Of a stretch of 64,000 bases of DNA, positions 50,130 to 59,619 are shown in pieces. This DNA comes from Sphingobium fontiphilum (lineage in GTDB: Bacteria > Pseudomonadota > Alphaproteobacteria > Sphingomonadales > Sphingomonadaceae), in assembly GCF_014196635.1 (NCBI RefSeq), contig NZ_JACIEB010000003.1, positions 186,001-250,000 of the forward strand, read 5' to 3'. The notes under the pieces were generated by a model. That model made no database searches. It had not been told where the DNA came from and saw only the letters and a list, made by a program, of their open reading frames with translations. The translations under genes and the position numbers were made by a program. Position 1 is the first letter of the stretch. Every line of letters starts with the position of its first letter.

Positions 50130-52294
50130 GCCGGCATTGGCTCCTTGACCGAGGTCTCACTCGCAGCCGCGTAGAAATCTTCTCCCCTGGCGGCCTTGTC
50201 GCGCAGCCAGGCCGAAGGCAGGAAGCGGGGACCGTAGCGCTGGGCAAGCCGGTCGGATTCTTCAACGAACGTCTTGATGCCGATCGTATCGATATAGCTG
50301 ATGGTCCCGCCGGTCCACGTCGGGAATCCCCAGCCATAGATTGCGCCCAGATCGGCGTCCTGGGGAGTTTCGAGCACATTTTCCTCCAGGCAACGGGCGG
50401 TTTCCATCGCCTGCGCGTAGAGATAGCGCTTCTTCAACTCCTCGATGTCCCAGCCCTGCTTGACCGGGAAATGATCGGCAAGGCCCTTCCACAGATGCTT
50501 CTTGCCGCCTTCGGGATATTCGTAGAAGGCCCCGCCCGCCTTGCGGCTGGAACGGCCAATTTCATCCTTCATGCGACGCATGACGGCAGTGCCGGCCGGC
50601 GGCGTATATTTGTCGCCTTCCTCGGCGATCGCCTGATCGACGATCTTGAGCGGCAGGTCGAGGGTCAGTTCGTCCAGCAGCGCCAGCGGCCCGACCGGCA
50701 TACCCACGGCCTTGGCGGCGTTTTCGATCACCGCGGGGGGCACGCCCTCCGCCAACATCGCCGCGCCTTCGTGGATCAGCATCTGGAATACGCGGCTGGT
50801 GTAGAAGCCGCGGCTGTCGTTGACGACGATGGGCGTCTTGCGCAGCTGCGCGATGAAATCGAGGCCCTTGGCCAGCGTTTCCTTGCTGGTCTGCTTGCCC
50901 ATGATGACTTCGACCAGGCCCATGCGGTCGACCGGCGAAAAGAAGTGCAGGCCGATGAACTGGTCCGGGCTCCGCGACGCCTGGGCAAGCTGCGAGATCG
51001 GCAGGGTCGAAGTGTTGGAGGCAAAGATCGCCTCGGCGGGCAGCACGGCTTCAGCCTTCTTCGTGGTTTCGGCCTTGATCGCCGTATCCTCGAACACGGC
51101 CTCGACCACCATGTCGCAGCCAGCGAGCAGCGCGAAGTCGTCAGTCGGGGTGATGCGAGCAAGGACGGCGTCAGCCTTTTCCTGCGTCATCTTGCCCTTT
51201 TCAACGAGCTTCCCCAGCACCTTTGCCGAATAATCCTTGCCCTTCTGCGCCGTCGGGACGTCGCGGTCGATGAGAACGACTTCGATGCCCGCATTGGCCG
51301 ATACGAACGCGATGCCCGCGCCCATCATGCCGGCGCCCAGCACGCCAACCTTCCTGGCTTCGAATTTGGGGAAGCCTTCTGGACGACGCGCGCCCTTTTC
51401 GGCCGCCTGCTTCGAGATGAAGGTGGTGCGGATGATGTTGCGCGCGACCGGATTGGTCAGCAGCTTGGCGAAATATTTGCCTTCGACCGCCAGCGCCTTG
51501 TCGAAAGGCAGTTGCAGCCCATGGAAGACCGAGTTCAGGATGGCGGCGGGTGCGGGCTGATTATAGCCGAGCTTCGCAAGGCCGCCAGTATACATCATGT
51601 AGGCGGCCGAGTCCTCGGGGACGGTCATGCCCTTCTTCTGGGGCGGCGTCCAACCCTTGACGTCCCAGGGCTTGACCGGGTCCGGCCCGGTGGCGAGCCA
51701 GGCCCGGGCCGCGTCGATCAGCTTGTCCGCCGGAACGACTTCGTCCACGATCTTGAGCTTGAGCGCTTCCTGCGGCCCGACCGACCGGCCCGAGAGCAGC
51801 AGGTCGAGCGCGGTCTTCATACCCGCGATGATACCCAGCCGCACCGTGCCGCCCGATCCGGGCAGCAGGCCGACATTGACTTCCGGCAGGCCAACCTGCG
51901 CCTTGGCGTCGTCCACCAGAATGCGGCGGTGACAGGCCAGCGCCAGTTCGAACCCGCCGCCCAGCGCCAGGCCGTTGATCGCCGCCACCCACGGCTTGCC
52001 CGATTGTTCGATCGCGCGATGCATGTCCGTCGCGCGCTTCGAAAAGGCATAGGCCTGCTGCGGCGTCAGCGTCCCAAAGCCGTTGACCAGCTGCTTGAGG
52101 TCAGCGCCGGCCATGAACGTCGCCTTGCCGGATGTCAGGATGACGCCCTTGATGCCGTCGTCTTGGGCAATGTCCCTGGTCGCCGTTTCCATGTCGGCGA
52201 TGAACGCATCGTTGACGACGTTCATCGAGCCTTCGGCGTCGAGGGTCAGGATCGCAAAGCCGTCCTCGGCCTTTTCCAGTCGCATAGTCTTCAT
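50126..52294 (-). CDS. FadB/FadJ-like bifunctional enoyl-CoA hydratase / 3-hydroxyacyl-CoA dehydrogenase
   Basis: A 722-residue multifunctional enzyme. The N-terminal crotonase domain has FMAGADLKQL and INGLALGGGFELALACHRRI. The C-terminal NAD dehydrogenase domain begins with VGVLGAGMMGAGIAFVSANAGIEV, followed by ASNTSTLPISQLA and IGLHFFSPVDRMGLVE. It performs hydration and oxidation in beta-oxidation. Start at the ATG at 52294, because MKTMRLEKAEDGFAIL is the natural N-terminus. Its operon also holds a separate MaoC hydratase and an SDR, so two stereochemical routes may be possible. Confidence 0.94.
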   Translation of the reverse strand: MKTMRLEKAEDGFAILTLDAEGSMNVVNDAFIADMETATRDIAQDDGIKGVILTSGKATFMAGADLKQLVNGFGTLTPQQAYAFSKRATDMHRAIEQSGKPWVAAINGLALGGGFELALACHRRILVDDAKAQVGLPEVNVGLLPGSGGTVRLGIIAGMKTALDLLLSGRSVGPQEALKLKIVDEVVPADKLIDAARAWLATGPDPVKPWDVKGWTPPQKKGMTVPEDSAAYMMYTGGLAKLGYNQPAPAAILNSVFHGLQLPFDKALAVEGKYFAKLLTNPVARNIIRTTFISKQAAEKGARRPEGFPKFEARKVGVLGAGMMGAGIAFVSANAGIEVVLIDRDVPTAQKGKDYSAKVLGKLVEKGKMTQEKADAVLARITPTDDFALLAGCDMVVEAVFEDTAIKAETTKKAEAVLPAEAIFASNTSTLPISQLAQASRSPDQFIGLHFFSPVDRMGLVEVIMGKQTSKETLAKGLDFIAQLRKTPIVVNDSRGFYTSRVFQMLIHEGAAMLAEGVPPAVIENAAKAVGMPVGPLALLDELTLDLPLKIVDQAIAEEGDKYTPPAGTAVMRRMKDEIGRSSRKAGGAFYEYPEGGKKHLWKGLADHFPVKQGWDIEELKKRYLYAQAMETARCLEENVLETPQDADLGAIYGWGFPTWTGGTISYIDTIGIKTFVEESDRLAQRYGPRFLPSAWLRDKAARGEDFYAAASETSVKEPMPA

Positions 52295-52326
52295 GGGATG
52301 TCCCGCTCTAAAGTTCGTGTGCGCGC

Positions 52327-53529
52327 TCAGACGCGCTCGATGATGGCAGCCGTGCCCAGGCCGTTGGCCGCGCACAGGGTGATGAGGCCGGTTTCCGCGT
52401 CGCGCCGCTCCAGCTCGTCCAGCACGGTGCCCACAAGCATTGCGCCGGTCGCACCCAGCGGGTGGCCCATGGCGATCGCGCCGCCATTGACGTTGATCTT
52501 GTCGTCGGGGATGTCCAGTTCCTGCTGGAAGCGCATGACGACGCTGGCGAAGGCTTCGTTCAGCTCCCAGAGATCGATGTCCTTCTCGGTCATGCCGCCC
52601 GCCTTGATCGCCTTGCGGGACACCGCCGCCGGCGCCGTCAGCATGATCATCGGTTCAGAACCGATATTGGCGTAGGAACGAATGCGACCGCGCGGCTTCA
52701 GACCAGCCTTTTCGCCAAATTCCTTCGACCCGACCAGGACAAGGCCGGCGCCGTCGACGATGCCGGAACTGTTGCCGCCGTGGTGAACATAGTTCAATTC
52801 TTCGATTTCGGGATATTTGGCCTTGGCCACCGCCTCGAACCCGGCCTTGCCGAACCCTTCGAAGGCGGGCTTCAGCTTGGCGAGGCTCTCAACAGTAGTG
52901 CCGGGCCGCATATGCTCGTCATGGTCGAGGAGCACGTCGCCCAGCACATCCCTGATCGGCACGATGGCATTTTTGAAGTAACCATTTTCCCAGGCATGGG
53001 CGGCCTTGCGCTGGCTCTCGACGGCGAAACGGTCAACATCCTCGCGCGTAAAGCCGTCGAGCGTCGCGATCAGGTCGGCGCCAATGCCCTGCGGGGCGTA
53101 GTGATTGCTGTAGGCGACCGACGGATCGGACGTCCAGGCGCCCGAGTCATATCCCATGACCGTGCGGCTCATCGACTCGACGCCGCCGCCAATGCCGGCC
53201 TGGATCATGCCGGCATGAACCTGCGCGGCGATAAGGCTGACAGCGTCCAGCCCGGTCGCGCAGAAGCGATGGATCTGCTGGCCCGCGACCGTCTGGGCAT
53301 AGCCGGCCTGCAGAACCGCCGCGCGCGCCAGCACGCCGCCCTGTTCGCCGACAGGCTGGGCCATGCCGATGATCACATCGTCGAGCAGCGCCGTGTCGAG
53401 ATTGTTGCGGCTCTGCAGAGCCTTCAGCAGCTGCGTCGCCATTTCGACAGAGGTGATCTCGTGCAGCGCGCCGTCAGGGCGGCCCTTGCCGCGCGGCGTC
53501 CGAACATGATCGTAGACATAGGCTTCCAT
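52327..53529 (-). CDS. Acetyl-CoA acyltransferase (thiolase)
   Basis: A 400-residue thiolase. The nucleophile is Cys90 in HRFCATGLDAV. The C-terminal GGAIAMGHPLGATGAM holds the catalytic histidine. LCAANGLGTAAI replaces the usual CGGGxG, and the second cysteine is still there. ESMSR and NEAFAS are also present. It cleaves 3-ketoacyl-CoA. The ATG at 53529 is the first gene of the leftward operon; a CCTATC-type palindrome lies 68 bases upstream, midway to the divergent acyl-CoA synthetase. Confidence 0.93.
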   Translation of the reverse strand: MEAYVYDHVRTPRGKGRPDGALHEITSVEMATQLLKALQSRNNLDTALLDDVIIGMAQPVGEQGGVLARAAVLQAGYAQTVAGQQIHRFCATGLDAVSLIAAQVHAGMIQAGIGGGVESMSRTVMGYDSGAWTSDPSVAYSNHYAPQGIGADLIATLDGFTREDVDRFAVESQRKAAHAWENGYFKNAIVPIRDVLGDVLLDHDEHMRPGTTVESLAKLKPAFEGFGKAGFEAVAKAKYPEIEELNYVHHGGNSSGIVDGAGLVLVGSKEFGEKAGLKPRGRIRSYANIGSEPMIMLTAPAAVSRKAIKAGGMTEKDIDLWELNEAFASVVMRFQQELDIPDDKINVNGGAIAMGHPLGATGAMLVGTVLDELERRDAETGLITLCAANGLGTAAIIERV

Positions 53530-53596
53530 CGTGAATTCCCGACCGGTGTTACAAAAATCGTCGTTCTCGCTCTTGGTGCTGCCAGGGCAAGCCGCA

Positions 53597-53612
53597 CCTA
53601 TCCAACGAAAGG
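53597..53612. promoter_or_regulatory. Palindrome CCTATC-CAAC-GAAAGG (candidate operator)
   Basis: One mismatch from CCTATC-N4-GATAGG. It lies in the centre of the 153-base gap between two divergent operons (thiolase, 68 bases; acyl-CoA synthetase, 71 bases), where one site could control both. Confidence 0.6.
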
Positions 53613-53682
53613 CGCAGACCACGGCGCCGGCTGCAATTTGTTCGGCCTCGATAGCTGACCGGCATTTTAGGAGCGGACATCC

Positions 53683-55353
53683 GTGGTCATACAAGGCGAA
53701 GATTGCGCCCCATTCCGTATTTCTGCAACCACTTTGGGCGATCTGCTCCTCAAAGGGTGGGATAAGTCGCCTACAAAGGAAGCGCTGGTATTCCCGGGAG
53801 AACGCAAGACCTATAACGATGTCGTACGAAGCGTCATGGAGCGCGCGCGCGGCTTGAAGGCGCTGGGGATAAGGCGCGGCGACCATGTCGGCATCCTGCT
53901 GCCATCCAGCATCGAATTTGTCGAAACCCTGTTCGCCAATGCGATGTGCGGCGCCGTGTCAGTGCTGATGAACGCGCGGTACAAGGCGCCTGAAATGGCC
54001 TATGTGGCGCAGAATGCCGATCTTGCGGCGATCATCACCAATGATATGGTAAGCGAACATGTCGATTTCGGTCGACGGCTGGTGGAGGCCTTCCCCGACC
54101 TGCCCGATGCCGCCGATCCCTCCTCGCTCACGCTGGCGGGCGCGCCCCTCCTCAAGCGGATCGTGATGCTGGGCGGCCGCTCGGTCCCCGGTTTCGTCGA
54201 TCAGGCTGCCTTCGACGCGGCGGCGCAGAGCGTGGATGACGCGGCGATTCACGCTTCCCGTCTGACCGTCAGGGTTCGCGACACCGCGATGATCCTGTAT
54301 ACGTCAGGGACGTCGGCCAATCCCAAGGGGTGCCTGCTCAGTCACGAGGCGGTCACCCGGGAGGCGTCGAATCTGGCCAACTATCGTTGGTCCTTCCAGC
54401 CTGACGAGCGCGCCTGGTCGCCGCTGCCCTTGTTCCATATCGCCGCGATGCTGTGCATGCTGGGCGCGGTGGATGTGGGCGGCACGTTCATCGGTCAGCC
54501 GCATTTCGACGCCGGAGAAAGCCTGCGGCAGATCGAGGAGGAACGAGTAACGATGATGTTCCTGCCCTTTGTCACATTCCATCAGGCCATGATCACCCAT
54601 CCTGACTGGGCCAAGACCGACATGTCGTCGGTGCGCCTGCAAAATAGCTGCTTCGCGTTCATGCCGGAGCGCGTGGGCCAGGCCTATCGGGAAAAAGCCC
54701 CGCACATGCTCCAGGTCGGCACCATGGGCATGACCGAGGCGACCGGCATCGTCACCACCGGCGGCTATGCGATGGACCCGGAAATGGGGTTCAAGAAGCT
54801 CGGTTTCCCGCTTGCGGGCATAGAGATGAAGATCGTCGATCCTGAAACCGGCGAGGAAAAGGGCGTGAACGAACGCGGCGAGATCCTCATTCGCGGCTAC
54901 AATCTGTTCGACGGTTATTACAAGGATCCGGAAAAGACGGCGGAAGCGCTGGACTCCGATGGCTGGTATCATAGCGCCGACATCGGCTCTATCGACGAAC
55001 ATGGCCATGTCATGTTCCACGGCCGGTTCAAGGATATGCTGAAAGTGGGCGGGGAAAATGTCGCCGCGGCCGAGGTCGAGGCGGTGCTGGCCACCCATCC
55101 GGCGGTTCGCCTGGCGCAGGTCGTCGGGCTGCCGGACGAGCGACTGGCGGAAATTCCGGCCGCCTATATCGAACGCGAAGGCGAAGTCGAGGTCGATGCC
55201 GAGGAACTCATCGCCTTCACGCGCCAACGCCTCGCTTCCTTCAAGGTTCCGCGCCATATCCGTTTCATCGACGAATGGCCGATGTCGGCATCAAAGATCC
55301 AGAAGTTCAAGCTGCGTGGCGCGCTGATGGACGAACTGGGCCTGAACGACTGA
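53683..55353 (+). CDS. AMP-forming acyl-CoA synthetase
   Basis: A 556-residue adenylate-forming enzyme. P-loop YTSGTSANPKG (206-216), MTEATGI (A5 region), SDGWYHSADIGSIDEHGHVMFHGRFKDML (A7-A8), and MSASKIQKFKLR with the catalytic lysine near the C-terminus. It activates a carboxylic acid with ATP and CoA, the entry into the neighbouring beta-oxidation genes. GTG start at 53683; no better ATG is in frame upstream. It is followed at 30 bases by an SDR. Confidence 0.92.
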   Translation: MVIQGEDCAPFRISATTLGDLLLKGWDKSPTKEALVFPGERKTYNDVVRSVMERARGLKALGIRRGDHVGILLPSSIEFVETLFANAMCGAVSVLMNARYKAPEMAYVAQNADLAAIITNDMVSEHVDFGRRLVEAFPDLPDAADPSSLTLAGAPLLKRIVMLGGRSVPGFVDQAAFDAAAQSVDDAAIHASRLTVRVRDTAMILYTSGTSANPKGCLLSHEAVTREASNLANYRWSFQPDERAWSPLPLFHIAAMLCMLGAVDVGGTFIGQPHFDAGESLRQIEEERVTMMFLPFVTFHQAMITHPDWAKTDMSSVRLQNSCFAFMPERVGQAYREKAPHMLQVGTMGMTEATGIVTTGGYAMDPEMGFKKLGFPLAGIEMKIVDPETGEEKGVNERGEILIRGYNLFDGYYKDPEKTAEALDSDGWYHSADIGSIDEHGHVMFHGRFKDMLKVGGENVAAAEVEAVLATHPAVRLAQVVGLPDERLAEIPAAYIEREGEVEVDAEELIAFTRQRLASFKVPRHIRFIDEWPMSASKIQKFKLRGALMDELGLND

Positions 55354-55383
55354 AAACACGGATTAAAGTCTAGGGAGAGTGAC

Positions 55384-56166
55384 ATGCGGGTGATCATCAC
55401 GGGCGCTGCAAGCGGCATCGGCCGGGCCTGCGCCGAACTACTGGCGGCCGGGTCGGTGATTCCAGGTGAACATCGGATGCTGCTCGCGGATCGCGATGCC
55501 GCCAATCTGCAGGCGGTGGCCGAAGCGATCGGCCCCGCCGCCGCGATCTGCCTGGTCGATCTGGCCGAACCGGATTGCGGCGACCGGATCGTGGCGTCGG
55601 CGCTCGCCCATATGGGCGGGATCGACGCCGTCGTCAGCAATGCCGGCATCATCATGGGCGGCGCGCTGGTCGACCTGCCGATCAGCGATTTTGACCGCAT
55701 TTTCGCCATCAACACCCGCTCGTCCTGGCTACTGGGCAAGGCGGCCCATCCGCACCTGAAGGAGAGCAAGGGGGCCTTCATCGCGACCGCGTCCATGTCG
55801 GCCACCCAGCCCACGCCCGGTCTTGGCTTTTATTCTCCCAGCAAGGCGGCCTTGCTGATGATGATCCGCCAACTCAGCATCGAATGGGGCCCTGACGGCA
55901 TCCGGTGCAACACAGTGTCGCCCGGCCCCACCTACACGCCAATGACCGCCGCGGGATATGACGACCAGTCGCGGCGCGACCAGCGGGAAGCCAATATTCC
56001 GCTACGCAAGCTGGGCGTGGCGGAAGATGTCGCCCAGGCGATCCTGTTCCTGATCGGCCCGCATGCCGGCCATATCAGCGGCGTCGACCTGTTGGTCGAT
56101 GGCGGAATGAGCAACATGCTGATGCCAGCCAGTGGCGGTGGGACCGGGCAGAAGCGGCAGAATTAA
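55384..56166 (+). CDS. Short-chain dehydrogenase/reductase
   Basis: A 260-residue SDR. It starts directly with the Rossmann strand (MRVIITGAASGIGRACA) and the second strand ends LADRDAAN, favouring NAD. AVVSNAGI, TASMSATQPTPGLGFYSPSKAAL (Ser, Tyr, Lys catalytic set) and VDLLVDGGMSN complete the fold. It resembles 3-alpha-hydroxysteroid dehydrogenase/carbonyl reductase types in its short N-terminus. It follows the acyl-CoA synthetase on the same strand; GGGAGAG precedes the ATG. Confidence 0.87.
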   Translation: MRVIITGAASGIGRACAELLAAGSVIPGEHRMLLADRDAANLQAVAEAIGPAAAICLVDLAEPDCGDRIVASALAHMGGIDAVVSNAGIIMGGALVDLPISDFDRIFAINTRSSWLLGKAAHPHLKESKGAFIATASMSATQPTPGLGFYSPSKAALLMMIRQLSIEWGPDGIRCNTVSPGPTYTPMTAAGYDDQSRRDQREANIPLRKLGVAEDVAQAILFLIGPHAGHISGVDLLVDGGMSNMLMPASGGGTGQKRQN

Positions 56167-56173
56167 GATGGGA

Positions 56174-56884
56174 TCAAACGGCGCGATCCGAAAGGATGAC
56201 CAGTTCGGCATAAGGCCCGCCCAGCTCGGTGCGGGTTTCTATCAGCAGCAGCGCCGTCGCCATCAAATGATCGGTCAGCAACGCCACGGCACGGTCGGCG
56301 TCCCGCGCCAGCACCGCGTCCACGATCTGCGCATGTTCATCCGTCAGATCCCGGTCGCCATGGGCCAGCGGCACCGTAAGATAGCGGTAGCGTTCCGACT
56401 GGGCGTAGAGCCAGTCGCGCATCCTGAGCAGCCAGGGACTGTCGCACGCCGCAACCAGGGCCTGGTGGAACGCCGCGTGGGCGTCGGCATAATCCTCGTT
56501 CAGGCGCGCCGCCTCCCGCGGGTCACGGGTCGGCGTCTTGCTCAACCTATGGGCTGCGCTGACGATCGCAGCCTCCCAGTCCAGGCCTCCTCTCTCAATG
56601 GCGCGCCGAAGGCATTGGCCTTCAATGTCGCTGCGGACCCGAACCAGATCGGTCAGGTCGCTGATCGATATCGGCGTCACCCGAAAGCCCCGCGCATCGT
56701 CCTGCGTCACAAAGCCCTCCGACGTCAGCCGGGACAGGGCCTCGCGGACAGCCCCGAGGCTGAAACCCTGTGTTGCGGTGATGTCCTTGATGTTGATTTT
56801 GGCGCCGGGCACCAGCCGACATGTCAGAAGGTCGTCCCGCAATTGCCGATAGGCGCGCTCAGTCAGGCTCAACTTCTTGGTCAT
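56174..56884 (-). CDS. GntR-family regulator with FCD domain
   Basis: A 236-residue regulator. The N-terminal winged helix reads RAYRQLRDDLLTCRLVPGAKINIKDITATQGFSLGAVREALSRLTSEGFV. The C-terminal FCD ligand domain is all helical, with the metal-binding histidine pattern AHAAFHQALVAAC and DEHAQIVDAVLARDA. FCD proteins usually sense organic acids. It is convergent with the SDR (7-base gap) and divergent from the FAH gene, whose promoter region contains a perfect 16-bp palindrome. Confidence 0.9.
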   Translation of the reverse strand: MTKKLSLTERAYRQLRDDLLTCRLVPGAKINIKDITATQGFSLGAVREALSRLTSEGFVTQDDARGFRVTPISISDLTDLVRVRSDIEGQCLRRAIERGGLDWEAAIVSAAHRLSKTPTRDPREAARLNEDYADAHAAFHQALVAACDSPWLLRMRDWLYAQSERYRYLTVPLAHGDRDLTDEHAQIVDAVLARDADRAVALLTDHLMATALLLIETRTELGGPYAELVILSDRAV

Positions 56885-56942
56885 CGAGAAAATTATATCA
56901 GTTTTGCCGCCCGAGGCAATTGAGCAAGATGTATTTTATATC

Positions 56943-56958
56943 TTGAAATATATTTCAA
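56943..56958. promoter_or_regulatory. Perfect palindrome TTGAAATATATTTCAA (candidate GntR operator)
   Basis: A perfect 16-bp AT-rich inverted repeat in the 128-base gap between the GntR gene and the FAH operon, 55 bases before the FAH start. The flanking DNA (56890-56970) is much richer in A/T than the rest of the window, as expected of overlapping promoters. Confidence 0.6.
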
Positions 56959-57012
56959 TAACATCCATTCCATCGACAGCGTGGTTTCGACAGATTCTCA
57001 GGAGATTTTCAT

Positions 57013-57864
57013 ATGCGGTTGGCCAAGGTAACGAAGGATGGCGCGGTCGGTCTGGCGGTTGACACGGGCGCGGGCGTCAAGGCGCTGTTCGGCGATGCAG
57101 CCCTTTATGACCTCGACGCGCTGGTCGCCAGCGGCGGCACCGCCCTGACGGATGCGGGCGCCAAGGTCAGCGCGGAGGGCGAGCCGGTACAGGTTGAGGA
57201 ACTGACCTTCCTGTCGCCGCTCGTAAAGGCGCCCAAAATCATCTGCCTTGGCCTCAACTACAAGGATCATGCGGCCGAAGGCGGGTTTACAGTGCCCGAA
57301 TTTCCCACGGTTTTCGGTCGTTTCAACTCGAGCCTCATCGGCCATGGCGCGCCGATCATCAAACCGACCTGTTCCGACCAGCTCGATTATGAAGGAGAGA
57401 TGGTCGCGGTGGTCGGCAAGGGCGGCAAGGATATCAGCAAGGACGACGCCCTTTCGCATATCGTCGCCTATTCGGTGTTCAACGACGGATCGATCCGCGA
57501 CTATCAGCTCAAGACCCCGCAGTGGACGGTGGGCAAGAATTTCGACGACACCGGCGCTTTTGGCCCCTGGCTGGTCACGGCTGACGAACTGCCTGCTGGC
57601 GGCGCCGGACTCAAGATCGAAACCCGTCTCAACGGGCAGGTGGTGCAAAGCGCGAACACTTCCGACATGGTGTTCGACGTGGCCGACACCGTCGCCCTGC
57701 TCTCCACCTGCTTCACGCTTGAGCCGGGCGACGTCCTGGTCATGGGAACGCCGTCCGGTATCGGTCTTGCCCGCAAACCTCCGCTGTTCATGAAGGATGG
57801 CGATTTGTGCGAAGTGGAGATCGAGAAGATCGGCCTGTTGGTGAACCCCATCAAGGCAGCGTGA
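57013..57864 (+). CDS. Fumarylacetoacetate hydrolase family protein
   Basis: A 283-residue FAH-fold enzyme. GLNYKDHAAE, LDYEGEMVAVVGK (125-137, the metal-binding acidic residues) and QWTVGKNFDDTGAFGPWL followed by GDVLVMGTPSGIG are the family signatures. It splits C-C bonds in beta-diketo acids or isomerises/decarboxylates ring-cleavage products. First gene of a rightward operon with an extradiol-dioxygenase-like protein, an alpha/beta hydrolase and an SDR, a logical set for aromatic ring cleavage. Confidence 0.92.
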   Translation: MRLAKVTKDGAVGLAVDTGAGVKALFGDAALYDLDALVASGGTALTDAGAKVSAEGEPVQVEELTFLSPLVKAPKIICLGLNYKDHAAEGGFTVPEFPTVFGRFNSSLIGHGAPIIKPTCSDQLDYEGEMVAVVGKGGKDISKDDALSHIVAYSVFNDGSIRDYQLKTPQWTVGKNFDDTGAFGPWLVTADELPAGGAGLKIETRLNGQVVQSANTSDMVFDVADTVALLSTCFTLEPGDVLVMGTPSGIGLARKPPLFMKDGDLCEVEIEKIGLLVNPIKAA

Positions 57865-57870
57865 TCGAAA

Positions 57871-57900
57871 GGCCGGGCGCCGCCTTGTCGGCGTCCGGCC
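57871..57900. terminator. Strong GC hairpin between FAH and dioxygenase genes
   Basis: GGCCGGGCGCCG (57871-57882) pairs with CGGCGTCCGGCC (57889-57900), one mismatch in twelve pairs, six-base loop. It starts seven bases after the stop codon. There is no T-run, so partial termination or mRNA protection within the operon is likelier than full termination. Confidence 0.5.
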
Positions 57901-57916
57901 AGCGAAGGAGGGAAGG

Positions 57917-58873
57917 ATGAACCAGAGCAGCCCGTCGGGACGCCGCGCCAAATGTTTGGGCGTCCATTCCATCGATCATTTCGCGCTCGAAGTGCCCGAT
58001 CTGGAAGCCGCGCGCACATTTTACACACTCTTCGGACTTGATGTTCGGGAGAAGGATGGCGCGCTGGAACTCTATACGGTCGGCAACCCGCATCGCTGGG
58101 CGGTGCTGAGCAAGGGGGGGGACGCCAAGCGGCTGCGCTATCTGAGCTTCGGCATCTATCCGGACGAAGCGGATGCCTTTGCCGCCCATCTCGACGGCTG
58201 CGGCGTCACGCGGATTGCGGCGCCAGAAGGCGCGGAAACCGATGGTATCTGGTTCGCGGGCTTCGATGGCCTGCCGATCAACGTCCGTGTCGCCGACAAG
58301 GCCACCCCGTCGGAAAAGAGCCAGTTCACCTTTGTCAGCGCCCCTCCGGGCCAGTCCGGCGCCATTCCCAACAGCAAGGCGCCGAAGGTTCATCCCCGCC
58401 GCCTGTCGCATTTCGCGATCTTCACGACCGACGTGAATGCAGCGATCGACTTCTATGAAAAGACGCTTGGGCTGCGCCTGTCGGACAAGAGCGAGCCGGC
58501 GGTCGCCTTCCTGCACGGCGTGCATGGCAGCGACCATCACCTGCTTGCCCTGGTCCTTTCCGATCGGCGCGGCATGCACCACAACAGCTGGGATGTCGGA
58601 TCGGTGATGGAATTGGGTCTGGGCGGCGCGACCATGGCCCGGGCAGGCTATGGCCCCAACTGGGGCGTGGGCCAGCATGTGCTGGGCGCCAACTATTTCT
58701 ACTATGTGCGCGATCCCTGGGGCAGTTTCAGCGAATATTCGGCCGATATCGACTTCATTCCGCATGATGTCGACTGGCCGGCCGCCAACCACGCCCCGGA
58801 AGACAGCATGTTCCTTTGGGGCCCCGATCCGTTCCCCGAATTCATCCAGAACACAGAACCGGCGGAGGCCTGA
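57917..58873 (+). CDS. Extradiol-dioxygenase-like VOC protein (BphC type)
   Basis: A 318-residue two-domain VOC protein. The first module starts VHSIDHFALEVPDLEAARTF. The second, catalytic module has the iron ligands expected for type I extradiol dioxygenases: His165 (LSHFAIF), His221 or His222 (GMHHNSWDV) and Glu273 (FSEYSADIDF). It would open a catechol ring at the meta position. Hydrolase and FAH genes in the same operon fit this. The intact triad argues for real activity; the exact substrate is not visible. Confidence 0.87.
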   Translation: MNQSSPSGRRAKCLGVHSIDHFALEVPDLEAARTFYTLFGLDVREKDGALELYTVGNPHRWAVLSKGGDAKRLRYLSFGIYPDEADAFAAHLDGCGVTRIAAPEGAETDGIWFAGFDGLPINVRVADKATPSEKSQFTFVSAPPGQSGAIPNSKAPKVHPRRLSHFAIFTTDVNAAIDFYEKTLGLRLSDKSEPAVAFLHGVHGSDHHLLALVLSDRRGMHHNSWDVGSVMELGLGGATMARAGYGPNWGVGQHVLGANYFYYVRDPWGSFSEYSADIDFIPHDVDWPAANHAPEDSMFLWGPDPFPEFIQNTEPAEA

Positions 58874-58878
58874 TCGGC

Positions 58879-59619
58879 ATGACCACATTCGTACTTCTTC
58901 ATGGCGGCGGCATGGGCGGCTGGACATGGAAATATGTCCGCGAGATTCTGGAGGCCAAGGGTCATAAGGTCTACACGCCGACCTTCACCGGCTTTGGCGA
59001 GCGCGAACATCTGATCGGCCGGGATGTCGGCAATGCGACCCATGTGCGGGACATCGTCAATGTCTTCAAATACGAGGATCTGCGCGACGTCGTGCTGGTG
59101 GCGCACAGCTATGCCGGCACCGTCGCGCCCGGCGTGATCGCGGAGGTTGGCGACAGGATCGCCTCCATCATCTATCTCGACGCCATCGTGCCCCGTTCCG
59201 GGGAACGGATCGCGTCCCTCATGGGCTATGTTCCCGAAGACCAGTTGGCAGCGCTGGATGCGATGCTCGAAGCGGGCGAAGGCCCGATCGGGTCTGGCGT
59301 GCATGAAATGCAGCGCGCGGCGGCCAAGGAACACCCGCATCTCATGGACCCGGCGCGCGAAAAATGGCTGCTCGACAATCTGTCGGACCAGCCGATGAAG
59401 GCGACCGCCTGCGTCATACCCGTGGGGGCCGAGACGATAACCAGGCCTGTCGACTATATCGCGGCGGCCGTCACGGTGATGACGGCGATGCACGACCGCG
59501 CGCGCGAGCTGGGCTGGACCATGCATGACCATCCGGGCGATCACGCCCTGCTGGTGGGCGATCCGGAGGGAACGACCGACCTCATTCTGAAGATCGCCGC
59601 CGGGGGAGCAAAGGCATGA
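58879..59619 (+). CDS. Alpha/beta hydrolase
   Basis: A 246-residue alpha/beta hydrolase of the hydroxynitrile-lyase/esterase-like group. LLHGGGMGGWTW holds the oxyanion loop, and Ser77 in VLVAHSYAG is the nucleophile. The histidine is in HDHPGDHALL. It follows the dioxygenase by five bases and overlaps the next SDR (ATGA). It could cleave a meta-fission product or an ester; the classic MCP-hydrolase motif is not obvious, so the role is open. Confidence 0.85.
   Translation: MTTFVLLHGGGMGGWTWKYVREILEAKGHKVYTPTFTGFGEREHLIGRDVGNATHVRDIVNVFKYEDLRDVVLVAHSYAGTVAPGVIAEVGDRIASIIYLDAIVPRSGERIASLMGYVPEDQLAALDAMLEAGEGPIGSGVHEMQRAAAKEHPHLMDPAREKWLLDNLSDQPMKATACVIPVGAETITRPVDYIAAAVTVMTAMHDRARELGWTMHDHPGDHALLVGDPEGTTDLILKIAAGGAKA

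Noticed and set aside
50471..52675. Open frame of more than 700 codons opposite the FadB-like gene
   Set aside because: An antisense frame generated by high GC codon bias. The FadB-like protein on the other strand has complete motifs.
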